A program made the position numbers and the translations under genes. The notes under the pieces were generated by a model. It did no database searches, was not told the origin of the DNA, and worked only from the letters and a program-made list of their open reading frames with translations. A stretch of DNA of 5,798 nt from positions 1-5,798 of the forward strand of contig CAZABT010000145.1 in NCBI GenBank assembly GCA_964483395.1, written 5' to 3'. Positions 5,722 to 5,798 of the stretch are shown here, piece after piece; positions within the stretch are counted from its first letter, which is position 1; each line of letters begins with the position of its first letter. This DNA is from JAAYYM01 sp964483395. GTDB lineage: Bacteria > Bacillota > Clostridia > Lachnospirales > Lachnospiraceae.

Positions 5722-5760
5722 GATGTTCTTAATACCACAATTGGTTAACAGAGGACCATC
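5722..5760 (-). promoter_or_regulatory. possible structured 5' leader of rplS
   Basis: Between the right edge and the rplS Shine-Dalgarno the minus strand can fold into a stem-loop. TTAACC (plus 5743-5748) pairs with GGT-A-TTAA (5729-5736) with one bulged A around a 6-base loop, and GATG (5757-5760) pairs with CATC (5722-5725) outside an internal loop. The 5' side of the internal loop contains CCTC, which could alternatively pair with GAGG of the Shine-Dalgarno. An autoregulatory L19 leader RNA is known in Firmicutes upstream of rplS, and this position fits. I recognise the position rather than the consensus, so the call is tentative. Confidence 0.35.
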
Positions 5761-5787
5761 TCTTCTTCTCACAACGCATTTTACTTT

Positions 5788-5793
5788 ATCATA
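5788..5793 (-). promoter_or_regulatory. rplS: candidate -10 box upstream of rplS
   Basis: The minus strand reads TATGAT, five of six matches to TATAAT, about 87 bases upstream of the rplS start. A matching -35 would lie beyond the right edge, so the promoter cannot be confirmed. If real, the transcript would begin near 5780 and include the whole putative leader stem-loop. Confidence 0.3.
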
Positions 5794-5798
5794 CTTTT

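Overview
The window is a run of six recognisable genes plus one doubtful small ORF, all read on the minus strand (right to left). It looks like a chromosomal housekeeping locus of a low-to-mid GC Firmicute. The gene order rplS - lepB - rbgA - lepB - rnhB - FliK-like - FlhB-C-like parallels the Bacillus rplS-ylqF-rnhB-ylqG-ylqH block. The protein sequences and the extra signal peptidase genes suggest a clostridial, probably Lachnospiraceae-type, genome. That taxonomic call is inference from family resemblance; no search was run.

From right to left: a possible promoter -10 and structured leader at the right edge (about 5722-5793) precede rplS (ribosomal protein L19), which ends in a clear Rho-independent terminator (5309-5344). 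A new transcription unit probably starts just after it from an extended -10 element overlapping a small dyad (5280-5294). It reads lepB copy A, rbgA (circularly permuted 50S-assembly GTPase) and lepB copy B. These three are tightly spaced: each stop codon overlaps the next gene's Shine-Dalgarno sequence. A 213-bp gap then carries four tandem copies of a 35-36 bp repeat, three of which lie in a 51-codon ORF encoding a dodecapeptide repeat. Next come rnhB (RNase HII), a 563-residue protein with a FliK-type C-terminal domain, and a 101-residue stand-alone homologue of the FlhB/YscU cytoplasmic domain. The end of that last gene runs into a 23-bp tandem repeat (111-190). The left 110 bases hold no gene, only a weak promoter-like sequence for something beyond the window.

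The genes combine ribosome synthesis and assembly (L19, RbgA), genome maintenance (RNase HII), protein export (two type I signal peptidases) and a pair resembling the flagellar substrate-specificity switch (FliK with FlhB-C). No mobile element, CRISPR array, tRNA or rRNA was seen. The core is conventional. The less explained parts are the two minisatellite-like repeats, the repeat-peptide ORF and the orphan FliK/FlhB-C pair.
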